A stretch of DNA of 64,000 nt from Mucilaginibacter sp. KACC 22773 (GCF_028736215.1 NZ_CP117883.1:3100001-3164000), one strand, 5' to 3'. Shown: positions 45,595-54,705, counted from the first letter of the stretch. Notes: generated by a model from the sequence alone, not told the origin. Numbers and translations are program-made.

Positions 45595-45603
45595 CTTTAT
45601 TTT

Positions 45604-46137
45604 TTACTTTGTTAATATCAATTCAAGATCTTTCTTAATCAGATCAGCGTTTTTGGGTTTAATCTCGTAATCGAAGTTAGCGGCACCATCAGTCGCGATC
45701 CGGATAATTGAAACTGATTTTGTTTTCAACGTTTCGATATCATCTTTCTCCAGTTTATAATATACCAGGTTAATAATCCGGTCGGCCTGCGAGCCGTAAG
45801 TTACATGGGCGTCGCCGCCTACATCAGGTTTTAAATCCAGTACGCTGTTATCAGTAAACTTGATATTGGTAATGTTGGCCGGACCGATAGACCAAACCCG
45901 AGGACCGTTCATATTATCTATCCTGAAGCACAGCACGTAACTGGTTCCTATTTTTTCCGCGTAAACGTATAATAGTCTGCCCGTAGCAAAGCCCAATTGT
46001 GTGTAAATTCGTTCATCGGATGTTTTCCATGTGGTGTCGCCTTTGATCTTATCGATCTCTGGTTTTTCTAATTTTTGGGCACTTGCAGAAAGCGCAATGC
46101 CGGTAGCTAAAATAGCCGACAAGTAAATTTTTTTCAT
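45604..46137 (-). CDS. Secreted/periplasmic protein of unknown function
   Basis: 177 residues from MKKIYLSAILATGIALSASA, a clear signal peptide, so I start at 46137, not at the longer frame. The mature part is a beta-rich domain of about 155 residues (YTQLGFATGRLLYVYAEK, then RVWSIGPANITNIKF). No catalytic motif or named family recognised. Single gene with its own terminator. Confidence 0.7.
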   Translation of the reverse strand: MKKIYLSAILATGIALSASAQKLEKPEIDKIKGDTTWKTSDERIYTQLGFATGRLLYVYAEKIGTSYVLCFRIDNMNGPRVWSIGPANITNIKFTDNSVLDLKPDVGGDAHVTYGSQADRIINLVYYKLEKDDIETLKTKSVSIIRIATDGAANFDYEIKPKNADLIKKDLELILTK

Positions 46138-46239
46138 TGTGAAATTTTTAGAGTTAAGTAATAATTTTTGAAAAGGTAATAGGTTTAAAGCCAACGAATT
46201 TTATTTTAAGGTTTAGGTTTTTTATTCAATATCAAGTTT

Positions 46240-46812
46240 TTATGCCACAGCCAGCTTTCTGTCGAAAGGGATTTTTTTATAAATCTTATAGCTGTCAAAT
46301 TTGGTGTCGGCCTCTTTTTCCAGCACGGTTATACCATCGGCTAAAAACTCGTCTCTGTAATTAATTTTCACAAAATGCGGCCATAAGGTATTAAATGCCT
46401 CTATCGGTATTTTACGCGCAATGGTAATGTGTGGATGGAGCTTTTTTATCATCAGCAAATCCTTAATGACGGTAAACCAGTCGGATGTTTCTTTATCCAG
46501 TTCTATTTCCGCATAAATAGTACGGAAAGCCGGACCGTGCGAAAAAAAGTTAAATCCTGTTACCCTGATGTTGTGTACAGCTATCGTTCGCCTTATTATA
46601 AAATCGACCATATCATAAAAAGGACCGATAACTTTGGGCTTTTGCGCCCCGGGTTCAACCTCATCCCTAATGACATCTAAAGTAATATGTGCACGCGAAT
46701 TCATCCCCTGGAAATTACCAATGCGGTTAAAACACGCTTTTTTAAAAGCATTTATCTTTTGATCAATACGATCTGGCGGAGACAATACTGTCAGATAATA
46801 TTTAAGGGCCAT
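46240..46812 (-). CDS. 2H phosphoesterase, 2'-5' RNA ligase family (paralogue 3)
   Basis: 190 residues. Both catalytic HxT motifs are present, H42-I-T44 (SRAHITLD) and H128-I-T130 (HPHITIARK), about 86 residues apart as in the LigT/2H superfamily, which acts on 2',3'- or 1'',2''-cyclic phosphates or 2'-5' bonds. It is the third of three tandem relatives. Unlike the other two it lacks a C-terminal QTSLF. Start is the ATG at 46810-46812; the longer frame begins with TTG. Seven bases separate it from the paralogue upstream, so one operon. Confidence 0.88.
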   Translation of the reverse strand: MALKYYLTVLSPPDRIDQKINAFKKACFNRIGNFQGMNSRAHITLDVIRDEVEPGAQKPKVIGPFYDMVDFIIRRTIAVHNIRVTGFNFFSHGPAFRTIYAEIELDKETSDWFTVIKDLLMIKKLHPHITIARKIPIEAFNTLWPHFVKINYRDEFLADGITVLEKEADTKFDSYKIYKKIPFDRKLAVA

Positions 46813-46819
46813 ATTCAAG

Positions 46820-47440
46820 TTAAAAAAGACTGGTTTGTTTATTAACAGCAGCTGTGTTTTTTACATGCCGCATTAAATATTCCTGGTAAACACTGTTTAA
46901 TGAATCGGCCGAACCTTTAAACTCAAATTCGCGATAAACAGACGTGCCGGAGTTAACCAGATTTTTTAAAATGGTGAATTTTGATACCACAAACCTCTTT
47001 TTCAACTCTTTCCTTTGAAAATAGGGCCAAAGTAAATTAAACTGTTCGGGGGTAAGTCCGCGTGCTATGGTAATGTGCGGTGTTCCACTGCCTTTGCCTA
47101 CTATATCCCACAATAATTTAAGCCAGTAGGTATTATGGTCGCTTATCTTCAGCTTTGCGTAAATGGTTTTGTTATAGCCGTTATTTTCGTTAAAGCAATC
47201 AAAGCCATCTATTTCAAAAACAGCTGCCGGTAAAGCCGTCAACCTGCGCTCAAACATCGAAAAGCCATGGTCATGCACATGGATGGGGTGCTTTGGATAA
47301 TTGTTGGTAGTGATATGAGGCTTCGACCCCATGCCGGGGTAATCGCCGATTACCCGCCGGGCTTCGTTTTTCAATTTAACAATCTCGGTATTAACATGAT
47401 CTGGCAAGGACAATACGAAGTGAAAAAATGGCGAATTCAT
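46820..47440 (-). CDS. 2H phosphoesterase with C-terminal QTSLF (paralogue 2)
   Basis: 206 residues with H42-I-T44 (KPHITTN) and H122-I-T124 (TPHITIARG), a complete 2H active site. The very last residues are N-K-Q-T-S-L-F, fitting the bacterial sliding-clamp-binding consensus QL(S/D)LF. The insertion PIHVHDHGF between the catalytic halves adds extra histidines. It lies 11 bases after paralogue 1 and seven before paralogue 3. Similar architecture and identity pattern show these arose by local duplication. Confidence 0.9.
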   Translation of the reverse strand: MNSPFFHFVLSLPDHVNTEIVKLKNEARRVIGDYPGMGSKPHITTNNYPKHPIHVHDHGFSMFERRLTALPAAVFEIDGFDCFNENNGYNKTIYAKLKISDHNTYWLKLLWDIVGKGSGTPHITIARGLTPEQFNLLWPYFQRKELKKRFVVSKFTILKNLVNSGTSVYREFEFKGSADSLNSVYQEYLMRHVKNTAAVNKQTSLF

Positions 47441-47451
47441 ATAATTGCTGA

Positions 47452-48081
47452 TTAAATTGTTTCAAATAAACTGGTTTGATCCTGGCCGACCATCTCAATC
47501 CGGCCGCCTTCAATGTTTTCTGTACCAATAAAGCCTTGCTGATTTTTAAATTCAAAGGCTTTAAAAAACTCCCATTTGGCATATGGATCAAACGTATCGC
47601 GCTTAACTACGGTAAGCGCATTTATCCAGAAAGGCTCTACCAGCTTTTTATGCCTTAAATGAGGCCATAACTTGTTGAAATCCTTTTCTGGTATATTCCT
47701 GGTGATAGTTATATGCGGCGTAAGCGCCTTTTTTATTTTTAGTTTTTTCTTTAACTGGTTAAACCAATCGTCAACCGCAGGTGTCGACCGTATATTGGCA
47801 TATATGGTGAATTTACCGTGCAGGTATGGGAAGTTTCCAAAACCATCAATATGCAGCAATACCGGCGGCAAGCTTGTCAATTCTGTTTCTAAAAATTCAA
47901 TGCTTCTATCGGTCGTGAACGGTTTCTGGCGTTCCTTATGCTGGATAGAAATATGAGCAGGCGAGTTCATGCTTTGATAATCTCCAATAAGCTTTGCAGA
48001 TGCCTTTTTATAGCGGGCAATTTCGGTTCTGATTATTTCCGGCGGCGAAAGCAGCATTAAGTGATCTTCGTACATCCTCAT
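47452..48081 (-). CDS. 2H phosphoesterase with C-terminal QTSLF (paralogue 1)
   Basis: 209 residues, first gene of the trio. The catalytic motifs are H43-I-S45 (PAHISIQ) and H123-I-T125 (TPHITITRN). Residues 202-206 read QTSLF, followed only by ETI, again matching the beta-clamp-binding pattern and at the same residue numbers as in paralogue 2. It is divergent from dinB, with 72 bases between the start codons. It may resolve cyclic phosphate or RNA-containing ends at the replication clamp; this is inference. Confidence 0.9.
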   Translation of the reverse strand: MRMYEDHLMLLSPPEIIRTEIARYKKASAKLIGDYQSMNSPAHISIQHKERQKPFTTDRSIEFLETELTSLPPVLLHIDGFGNFPYLHGKFTIYANIRSTPAVDDWFNQLKKKLKIKKALTPHITITRNIPEKDFNKLWPHLRHKKLVEPFWINALTVVKRDTFDPYAKWEFFKAFEFKNQQGFIGTENIEGGRIEMVGQDQTSLFETI

Positions 48082-48100
48082 ATTTTAAATTTCTCTCAAT

Positions 48101-48132
48101 CAAAAATACTAATATAATTAGCAAGATACCAA
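48101..48132 (-). promoter_or_regulatory. Promoter of the 2H phosphoesterase operon
   Basis: Leftwards, TTG (48130-48132), 21 bases, then TATTTTTG (48101-48108), fitting the Bacteroidota promoter. The start codon follows 19 bases after the -7 box. Two direct AATTAGCAA copies (48116-48124 and 48136-48144), exactly 20 bases apart, overlap it and could be an operator shared with dinB. Confidence 0.5.
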
Positions 48133-48153
48133 ATTAATTAGCAAATTTGTTTC

Positions 48154-49338
48154 ATGGATCAAAAACGATATATCGTACACATCGATCTCGATTCCTTTTT
48201 TGTTTCGGTTGAGCGTAAGTTTAACCCGGCGCTTATTGGTATTCCGGTACTTATTGGTGGCTCGGCAGATAGGGGGGTAGTGGCCTCCTGTAGTTATGAG
48301 GCCCGTAAATTTGGAATCCACTCGGCCATGCCGATGAAACAGGCCATGAAGCTTTGCCCTCATGCTACAATAGTTCGGGGTTCCCATGGCCGCTATTCTG
48401 AAGCATCCAGGGAGGTTACGGATATCATCCAGGACTCGGTACCGCTATTCCAGAAATCGTCGGTTGATGAGTTTTATATCGATCTTACCGGTATGGATAG
48501 ATTTTATGATTGCTACCAGGTTGCATCAAACCTTAGGCAACGGGTTATTAAAGAAACGGGCTTACCTATTTCATTTGGGATGGCATCGGGCAAAACGGTG
48601 GCTAAAATGGCTACCAATGCGGCTAAGCCTAACGGCCAGCTGTTTATTAAACACGGCGAAGAACTCCAATTCCTGGCACCTTTATCAATCAGCAGAATTC
48701 CCGGCCTTGGCGAAAGTACTGCCCAAAAGCTTTATCAATATGGAATAGAGAAAATTGGCGACCTGCAACGTACCAATCTTAGGTTTCTGGAAACCGTTTT
48801 CGGCAAGGCTGGGATTTTTCTTTGGGAGAGGGCGCATGGAATAGATCGTTGCGAAATCATCCCGCATTCCGACCGTAAATCTATATCGACGGAGCACACT
48901 TTCGATATCAATGTAAACGATCATCGCACCATTGAAACCATCCTTATTTCGATGACTGAAGAACTATCGTCAAAACTGCGGCGGGAAAATAAACTGGCAT
49001 CATGCCTGGCTATCAAAATCAGGTACGCCAACTTTGAAACCCACACGCAGCAGCAAAAGATAGCCCTTACGGCTGCCGAACACATTTTGCTGCCAGGAGT
49101 TAAAAACCTGCTAAAAAAAGCATGGAACCAGCACCGCCCCATCAGGTTGATAGGAGTAAGGTTGAGTAACCTGGCCAGCGGCCGCTACCAGATTAACCTG
49201 TTTGAGGATAACGAGGAACGTATTCGCTTATACCAGGCTATGGATAATATCAACTTTAAATTTGGCGATAAAACCGTTTGCCGCGCTGCAGGAATGGATA
49301 TTGGCACGAGGAATTTTAATCCGTTTTTGAAAGGGTAG
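48154..49338 (+). CDS. dinB: DNA polymerase IV (Y family)
   Basis: 394 residues. The palm metal residues are D11 (HIDLDSFFVSVE) and the SSVDEFYIDL pair near 106-113; F16 is in the steric gate position. Helix-hairpin-helix (SRIPGLGESTAQKLYQYG) and little-finger parts are intact. A QINLF motif at about 346-350 matches a beta-clamp-binding site. It copies past damaged bases. It is divergent from three 2H phosphoesterases, two of which end in a similar motif, so a joint role in damage handling is suggested. Confidence 0.96.
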   Translation: MDQKRYIVHIDLDSFFVSVERKFNPALIGIPVLIGGSADRGVVASCSYEARKFGIHSAMPMKQAMKLCPHATIVRGSHGRYSEASREVTDIIQDSVPLFQKSSVDEFYIDLTGMDRFYDCYQVASNLRQRVIKETGLPISFGMASGKTVAKMATNAAKPNGQLFIKHGEELQFLAPLSISRIPGLGESTAQKLYQYGIEKIGDLQRTNLRFLETVFGKAGIFLWERAHGIDRCEIIPHSDRKSISTEHTFDINVNDHRTIETILISMTEELSSKLRRENKLASCLAIKIRYANFETHTQQQKIALTAAEHILLPGVKNLLKKAWNQHRPIRLIGVRLSNLASGRYQINLFEDNEERIRLYQAMDNINFKFGDKTVCRAAGMDIGTRNFNPFLKG

Positions 49339-49436
49339 GTTACTAAAGAAAGAGAAGATACAGTTAAGGACAGTTTGTAAAAAAATCCGGTTAATTTAGC
49401 GCCTGTACTTCCGGTAAACCTGTAATTATTTCCACC

Positions 49437-50300
49437 ATGATGAAACAAATAAGACTACTGCTATTGTTGGTACCCATATTCGTGGCCCTGAGCGCTTACA
49501 AATCTAAGGAATTGACCTGGGTGGCCATAGGTGATTCAATCACTTACCTAAACGATCACCTTGACGAAACGGGTAACCGGGTTACTATGGGATATCTAAC
49601 CCGTGTAACGAAGCAGTGCAATGGTTTGCATTATATTAATAAGGGGTTTAATGGCTGGACATCGGGCGGTATCGCAAAAAACATAGATAGCCTCGGAATC
49701 CCGGTCGCGGATATTTACACTGTTTTTTTGGGAACTAACGACTGGTGGCAGGGGAGGTCTGTTGGCAGCATGGGCGATTATAAAGCCGGTAATGGCAATA
49801 CTACCGTTTATGGCTCGTTCCGCATTATTATCAATAAGCTGCGCAGCTTAAATCCTGTTGCCAAAATTCTGCTGATAACTCCGATGCAAAGAGTCGACTT
49901 TGTGTATATTAATAATCAGCGAAATAATGCCTTTGGCAGCTATCGCACTAAGAACGGTCAGTCGTTGGAAATGGTTGTGAATGCTATAGATTCCATTGGC
50001 CGTTGGGAACAAATCCCTGTGGTTGACCTTTACCATGACCGCCGGCTGGCAATAGAGGACCTGGTTAAATTTAAACGCCTTAAAAACCCAGCATCTGGTG
50101 CTTACGAAAATTACGTTTACCCGGAATTTACGAAAATATCTTTTGATGCTGTTACCGACGAATATCCTTATCCTAAGGAGGCCATCGGGTTAACTTACGA
50201 TGGCTTACATCCTTCGGATTGGGGAAACGCCGTTATTGCAGGGGCGGTGACAAAAGTATTTAAACAATGGTTTGGTGCAGATAATACAGCCAATAAGTAA
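49437..50300 (+). CDS. SGNH/GDSL family esterase (secreted)
   Basis: 287 residues. Signal-peptide-like N-terminus (LLLLLVPIFVALSAYKS), then the SGNH blocks: WVAIGDSITYLNDH (nucleophile Ser), FLGTNDWWQG (block III Asn) and TYDGLHPSDWG (Asp-His). The family hydrolyses acyl or acetyl esters, often on plant polysaccharides. The GH43 gene 80 bases downstream suggests joint action on arabinose-containing polymers. Confidence 0.88.
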   Translation: MMKQIRLLLLLVPIFVALSAYKSKELTWVAIGDSITYLNDHLDETGNRVTMGYLTRVTKQCNGLHYINKGFNGWTSGGIAKNIDSLGIPVADIYTVFLGTNDWWQGRSVGSMGDYKAGNGNTTVYGSFRIIINKLRSLNPVAKILLITPMQRVDFVYINNQRNNAFGSYRTKNGQSLEMVVNAIDSIGRWEQIPVVDLYHDRRLAIEDLVKFKRLKNPASGAYENYVYPEFTKISFDAVTDEYPYPKEAIGLTYDGLHPSDWGNAVIAGAVTKVFKQWFGADNTANK

Positions 50301-50380
50301 TACAAACAATATTTGACGGCCAGGTATGCCAAGAATTGCACCGACGAAATTTTCGATATTTACACCTGTAGATTTTTAAT

Positions 50381-51349
50381 ATGAAAGTTTTTTTTAGAGT
50401 AGTATTATGCGTTTTTTCCTTCGCCATAGCTATACCTGTATCGGCATTACCAGTGATGTCCGTGCCTGGCGATACCGTTTTAATGGCCGATCCGACCATC
50501 TTTATGGAAAAAGGCGTTTATTATTTATACGGTACAGGTAGCAAAGATGGATTTTTGGTATACCGCTCAACTGATTTACATCATTGGATAGGGCCGATAG
50601 GGAATAGAGGTGGGCATGCATTACTGAAAGGAGATAGTTTTGGAACACAGGGATTTTGGGCGCCGCAGATTTTTAAATATCGGGGTAAATATTATATGGC
50701 TTACACAGCTGATGAGCAGATAGCCATTGCCACGAGTGATAGTCCGCTTGGTCCATTTGTGCAAAAGAACAAAAAAAAGGTTTCTGGTAGTGGTAAACAA
50801 ATAGACCCCTTTGTTTTCGAGGATACCGATGGAAACCTGTACCTGTACTACGTGCGTTTGCAAGATGGTAACCGTATTTTTGTTGCCCGTTTAAAACCCG
50901 ATCTTTCTGACCTTGATTTAGCAACTGTAAAAGAATGCCTGCATGCAGAGCTGCCATGGGAGAACACCGACTTATCCAAATGGCCTGTGTCAGAAGGGCC
51001 TACCGTATTAAAACATGCCGGTCTGTACTACCTGTTTTATACCGCTAATGATTTTCGTAGTAAAGATTATGCGGTGGGCTACGCAGCATCAACGTCGCCT
51101 TATGGGCCGTGGACAAAAATGCAGGATAGCCCGCTCATCAGCCGGAAAAATACGGGCGCCAACGGTACCGGCCATGGTGATTTTCTGCAGGATGCAAACG
51201 GCAATTTATACTATGTATTTCATACACACAACAGCAATACCCGTGTTGGTCCTCGTAAAACCGCGATTATAAGGGCCGAGTTTAGCAAGGGAGTACCAAT
51301 AAAAATGTTAGTCGACTCGGGCAGTTTTCGTTTTTTGGTGTTGCAGTAA
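50381..51349 (+). CDS. GH43 arabinan/arabinoside hydrolase (secreted)
   Basis: 322 residues with a signal peptide (FFRVVLCVFSFAIAIPVSA). The five-bladed propeller of GH43 is shown by the three catalytic acids: Asp in VLMADPTIF (base), Asp in KQIDPFVFED (pKa modulator) and Glu in PVSEGPTVLK (acid). It cleaves alpha-L-arabinose or beta-xylose links. It sits downstream of the SGNH esterase, a small sugar-degradation unit without a SusCD pair. Confidence 0.9.
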   Translation: MKVFFRVVLCVFSFAIAIPVSALPVMSVPGDTVLMADPTIFMEKGVYYLYGTGSKDGFLVYRSTDLHHWIGPIGNRGGHALLKGDSFGTQGFWAPQIFKYRGKYYMAYTADEQIAIATSDSPLGPFVQKNKKKVSGSGKQIDPFVFEDTDGNLYLYYVRLQDGNRIFVARLKPDLSDLDLATVKECLHAELPWENTDLSKWPVSEGPTVLKHAGLYYLFYTANDFRSKDYAVGYAASTSPYGPWTKMQDSPLISRKNTGANGTGHGDFLQDANGNLYYVFHTHNSNTRVGPRKTAIIRAEFSKGVPIKMLVDSGSFRFLVLQ

Positions 51350-51504
51350 CGTTCGAAACAACATAAGCAAGGCGTCTGATATCTGATATCGTACATCTCA
51401 AACTTGCTCTCAGTTGCCGTTGGTCAAAGGTTTTTAACCGTTGGTCAAAGTATTTATATTGATTATGCCGGTTTTGTTTCTTTTGATAAAAAAACAAAAC
51501 GATT

Positions 51505-52743
51505 ATGGAAACCACACAACGCCAAACATACCTCGATTGGTTAAGGATCATCTCAATTCTTGGTGTACTATTTTTTCATTCGGCCATGCCTTACGTGGCC
51601 GAGGATAGCTGGCATATCAAAAACGCCCAAACCAGCAACCTGATGATGGAATCAAATCACTTTTTGCATCTTTTTCGCATGCCGCTGCTCTTTTTTATTT
51701 CTGGTACCGTGAGTTACTACATGATGCAGCGGCGATCTGCTTTAAACTTCATCGGCTTACGTTTCCGCAGGCTGTTTGTTCCGTTGCTGGTTGGCATGTT
51801 TATTATAGTGCCGCCGCAAATTTATATGGAACGGCTTGCAAATGGCTATCGTGGCAGTTTTGGCCAGTTTTATACAAGTGTATTTAATTTTGTACCTTAT
51901 CCCAAAGGCAGCTTCAGCTGGCACCACTTGTGGTTTATTGCTTACCTGCTTATCTATGATTTAATATTTGCGCCATTATTCGCCTGGATGGCATCGTCCA
52001 AAAGCGATGGCTTCAAACAGAAACTTACACTGCTGGCTAAAGGGAAATGGGTATATATGTTAATGCTGCCAGGCGTTATTTGGTTTACCCTGTTAAGCTG
52101 GCAATTGCCCGAAACCAATGACCTTGTACATGATGGCTGTTACTTTGTTTACTGGCTGTTTTTTGTACTGGCCGGCTTTATATGCATCGTACAACCCAAA
52201 CTGATGGATAGCCTGAAGCGCAACCGCCGCTTTGCCTTAACCATCGGTTTTTTAAGCCTAATGTTATGGGAATGCATGCGTTGGAACGGTATTGAACCCG
52301 GTGAAGCACGGTGGCCTTTTCAAAATATACTATTTAGCTACGCTTTTACGGCCTTAAGGCCCATTATTGCCTGGGGATGGGTATTGGCGTTGGTTGGTTA
52401 TGGCAAGCAGTATCTTAATGGTACACACAAGGCGCTAAATTATCTTAACCAGGCTGTTTACCCGTTTTATATCCTGCATCAAACTGTAATAGTTTTAGTT
52501 GTTTATTATATTGTACAAACACGTAATGAAAGTATCCTGTCTAAATATATTTATACGGTTGGTATTACCTTTTTTGTAACAGTGCTTATTTATCATTTAC
52601 TGGTACGCCCTTATGCTTTAACACGGTTTTTATTTGGAATGAAACCCTTGGAGAAGAAGAGTCAAAAACCAGGAATTAAGATTCAAGACGAAAAGCAAGA
52701 ATTACCGATTATTCAGGATCGGATTATTGAATCGACTTTATAA
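51505..52743 (+). CDS. Acyltransferase family 3 membrane protein
   Basis: 412 residues with about ten membrane helices. It opens with QTYLDWLRIISILGVLFFHS, including the histidine typical of acyltransferase 3 proteins, and has VYPFYILHQTVIVLVVYYI near the end. Such proteins transfer acetyl or succinyl groups to surface sugars. The last 25 or so codons (from about 52660) are hydrophilic and resemble the intergenic AATCAAG repeat family in base sequence, suggesting the frame has grown into repeat DNA. Confidence 0.9.
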   Translation: METTQRQTYLDWLRIISILGVLFFHSAMPYVAEDSWHIKNAQTSNLMMESNHFLHLFRMPLLFFISGTVSYYMMQRRSALNFIGLRFRRLFVPLLVGMFIIVPPQIYMERLANGYRGSFGQFYTSVFNFVPYPKGSFSWHHLWFIAYLLIYDLIFAPLFAWMASSKSDGFKQKLTLLAKGKWVYMLMLPGVIWFTLLSWQLPETNDLVHDGCYFVYWLFFVLAGFICIVQPKLMDSLKRNRRFALTIGFLSLMLWECMRWNGIEPGEARWPFQNILFSYAFTALRPIIAWGWVLALVGYGKQYLNGTHKALNYLNQAVYPFYILHQTVIVLVVYYIVQTRNESILSKYIYTVGITFFVTVLIYHLLVRPYALTRFLFGMKPLEKKSQKPGIKIQDEKQELPIIQDRIIESTL

Positions 52744-52854
52744 TAATATGATGTTGGATGTTTATCGGCCAATGTGTATTGCATAATTAAAACAATTATA
52801 CATAACTTAACGAACGTCGAAATAGGGCATTTGTATTAACTCCTGACTTTCCAA

Positions 52855-53880
52855 ATGAATTTTTTTAAGAAATATATTTTTCCCGCGTTGTATGGGTTGA
52901 TGGTATATTTTACCGTCAGGCTACTGCATGACACTGAGCATAACGAAATGTTTTGGAAGAGAGACTGGGGTTTAAATATCCTTGAGATGAGCTGTAGTGT
53001 GTTGGTGGGTTATTTAGGTATATATCTTTTTGAGCGGCTCTTCCGGTTTTATGACATGCGCTGGCCCCGGCAATTTAACTACCAGGGGGTAGTACGGGAA
53101 CTAGTTGTACTGGTACTTGCTAACCTGGCTTTGGTAAACCTGATATTTACTCCTATGGCGGCATTAACCGATGATGGCCTTTCCTGGGGCGATCTTGCAG
53201 ACCTCACCATGATACCAACCTTATATGCCATTATTTATTATGGGATAGCACGCAGCAGTACATGGTTAAAGGCCTACATTGCCAACAAGGTACAGTTGGA
53301 AAAGTTGACTAACGATCAGTTAGAAACCGAACTTAAGTTTTTGAAAGCCCAATATCATCCGCACTTTTTGTTTAATGCTTTAAACACCATTTATTTTCAG
53401 ATGGATGAGGATGTGCCGGCGGCTAAGCAAAGTACAGAATTGCTTTCCAGTTTGTTAAGATATCAACTTTACGATCAGCAGCAACAGGTACCTATAAGCC
53501 ACGAATTGGAATACCTGCAAAACTACATCCGCTTTCAGCAAATAAGGGCCAGCAGTAAATTGAAACTGAACGTTTGTTTTGATGAAAGGTTAACAGACCA
53601 ACCAATTTACCCATTACTACTACTACCATTGGTCGAAAATGCTTTCAAATATGCGGGTGGCAATTTTGAAATCAGCATTAGTGCAAATATTAACGACGGC
53701 GACTTTATTTTTGCTACAGTTAACGATGTACCGGCACAAATACAGATTAACGAAAACTATACAGGTATTGGGTTAGAGAATTTACGCCGCCGTTTACAGT
53801 TGTTGTATCCGGATAAACACAGGTTAGCTGTTGGCCGTGAAGGAAATCGTTTTTCGGCAGAGTTGATGATAGAATTTTAA
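52855..53880 (+). CDS. LytS/YehU-type sensor histidine kinase
   Basis: 341 residues: four N-terminal membrane helices (about 10-140), then the His_kinase domain with QYHPHFLFNALNTIYF (phosphate-accepting His) and an HATPase part (PLLLLPLVENAFKYAGG, then GIGLENLRRRLQLLYP). It senses through its membrane part and passes phosphate to the LytTR regulator, which starts four bases after its stop. Confidence 0.94.
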   Translation: MNFFKKYIFPALYGLMVYFTVRLLHDTEHNEMFWKRDWGLNILEMSCSVLVGYLGIYLFERLFRFYDMRWPRQFNYQGVVRELVVLVLANLALVNLIFTPMAALTDDGLSWGDLADLTMIPTLYAIIYYGIARSSTWLKAYIANKVQLEKLTNDQLETELKFLKAQYHPHFLFNALNTIYFQMDEDVPAAKQSTELLSSLLRYQLYDQQQQVPISHELEYLQNYIRFQQIRASSKLKLNVCFDERLTDQPIYPLLLLPLVENAFKYAGGNFEISISANINDGDFIFATVNDVPAQIQINENYTGIGLENLRRRLQLLYPDKHRLAVGREGNRFSAELMIEF

Positions 53881-53883
53881 CTT

Positions 53884-54588
53884 ATGAGCTTGATAACTTG
53901 TATAATAACCGATGATGAACCTTTTGCCCGCAAAGGCTTGCAAGGTTATGTGGAAAAGACCAGTTTTTTTGATTTAAAAGCCCAGTGCGAGGATGCTATG
54001 GAACTGAACGAAGTATTGAAACAACAGCCCGTAGATCTGTTGTTTCTAGACATCCGGATGCCGCATTTAACAGGGGTTGAATTTATTAAGTCGTTGCAAA
54101 ACCCGCCAAAAGTAATATTTACCACGGCCTTTAAGGAATATGCCACAGATGGTTTTGACCTTGATGTGCTGGATTATCTATTAAAACCTATCTCGTTTGA
54201 GCGATTTATGAAAGCTGCCTTTAAGGCCAAAGATTATTTTGATCAAAAGGGGAGTAGTGGTACTGAAATGGGATATATGTTTGTAAAGAGCGAAGGCAAG
54301 TTGGAAAAAGTTGTTTTTGATGAGGTGTTGTTTGTGCAGGGCATGGAGAACTATGTGGTGATACAAACGGTCAACAAAAAGATCATAACCCACAGCACAT
54401 TAAAAGCTTTTGGCGAAAGGCTACCGCAACGTAAGTTTTTACAAACTCATAAATCGTACTTTGTGGCATACGATAAGGTAACCTCAATTGATGGTAATAT
54501 GCTGGAAGTAGGAACACACCATGTACCTATCAGCAGGCAGTTGCGGGAACAGGTGATGCAATTGTTGATTAATAGGGGGAATAAATAA
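53884..54588 (+). CDS. LytTR response regulator
   Basis: 234 residues. Receiver domain with ITDDEPFARKGL and the phosphorylated Asp in LLFLDIRMPHLTGVEF, then a LytTR DNA-binding domain (LEKVVFDEVLFVQGMENYV, then RKFLQTHKSYFV). It forms an operon with the kinase. Its targets are unknown, as is usual for the class in Bacteroidota. Confidence 0.95.
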   Translation: MSLITCIITDDEPFARKGLQGYVEKTSFFDLKAQCEDAMELNEVLKQQPVDLLFLDIRMPHLTGVEFIKSLQNPPKVIFTTAFKEYATDGFDLDVLDYLLKPISFERFMKAAFKAKDYFDQKGSSGTEMGYMFVKSEGKLEKVVFDEVLFVQGMENYVVIQTVNKKIITHSTLKAFGERLPQRKFLQTHKSYFVAYDKVTSIDGNMLEVGTHHVPISRQLREQVMQLLINRGNK

Positions 54589-54600
54589 TGATCGGTGGTA

Positions 54601-54643
54601 ACGCAAAACTTATGAAGTTTTAAAAACTTCGTAAGTTTTGCGT
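54601..54643. terminator. Hairpin terminator after the two-component genes
   Basis: Arms ACGCAAAACTTATGAAGTTT and its near-exact complement (one G-U pair) form a 20-bp stem with a tiny A/T loop, beginning 12 bases after the stop. A/T-rich inner stem on both strands suits two-way action with the convergent gene at 54706. Confidence 0.8.
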
Positions 54644-54705
54644 CAGGCCGGGATTATGACCAGTTTTTTGAAAAATACACGTTACGAAGCCTGGTTCAAT
54701 GATCT

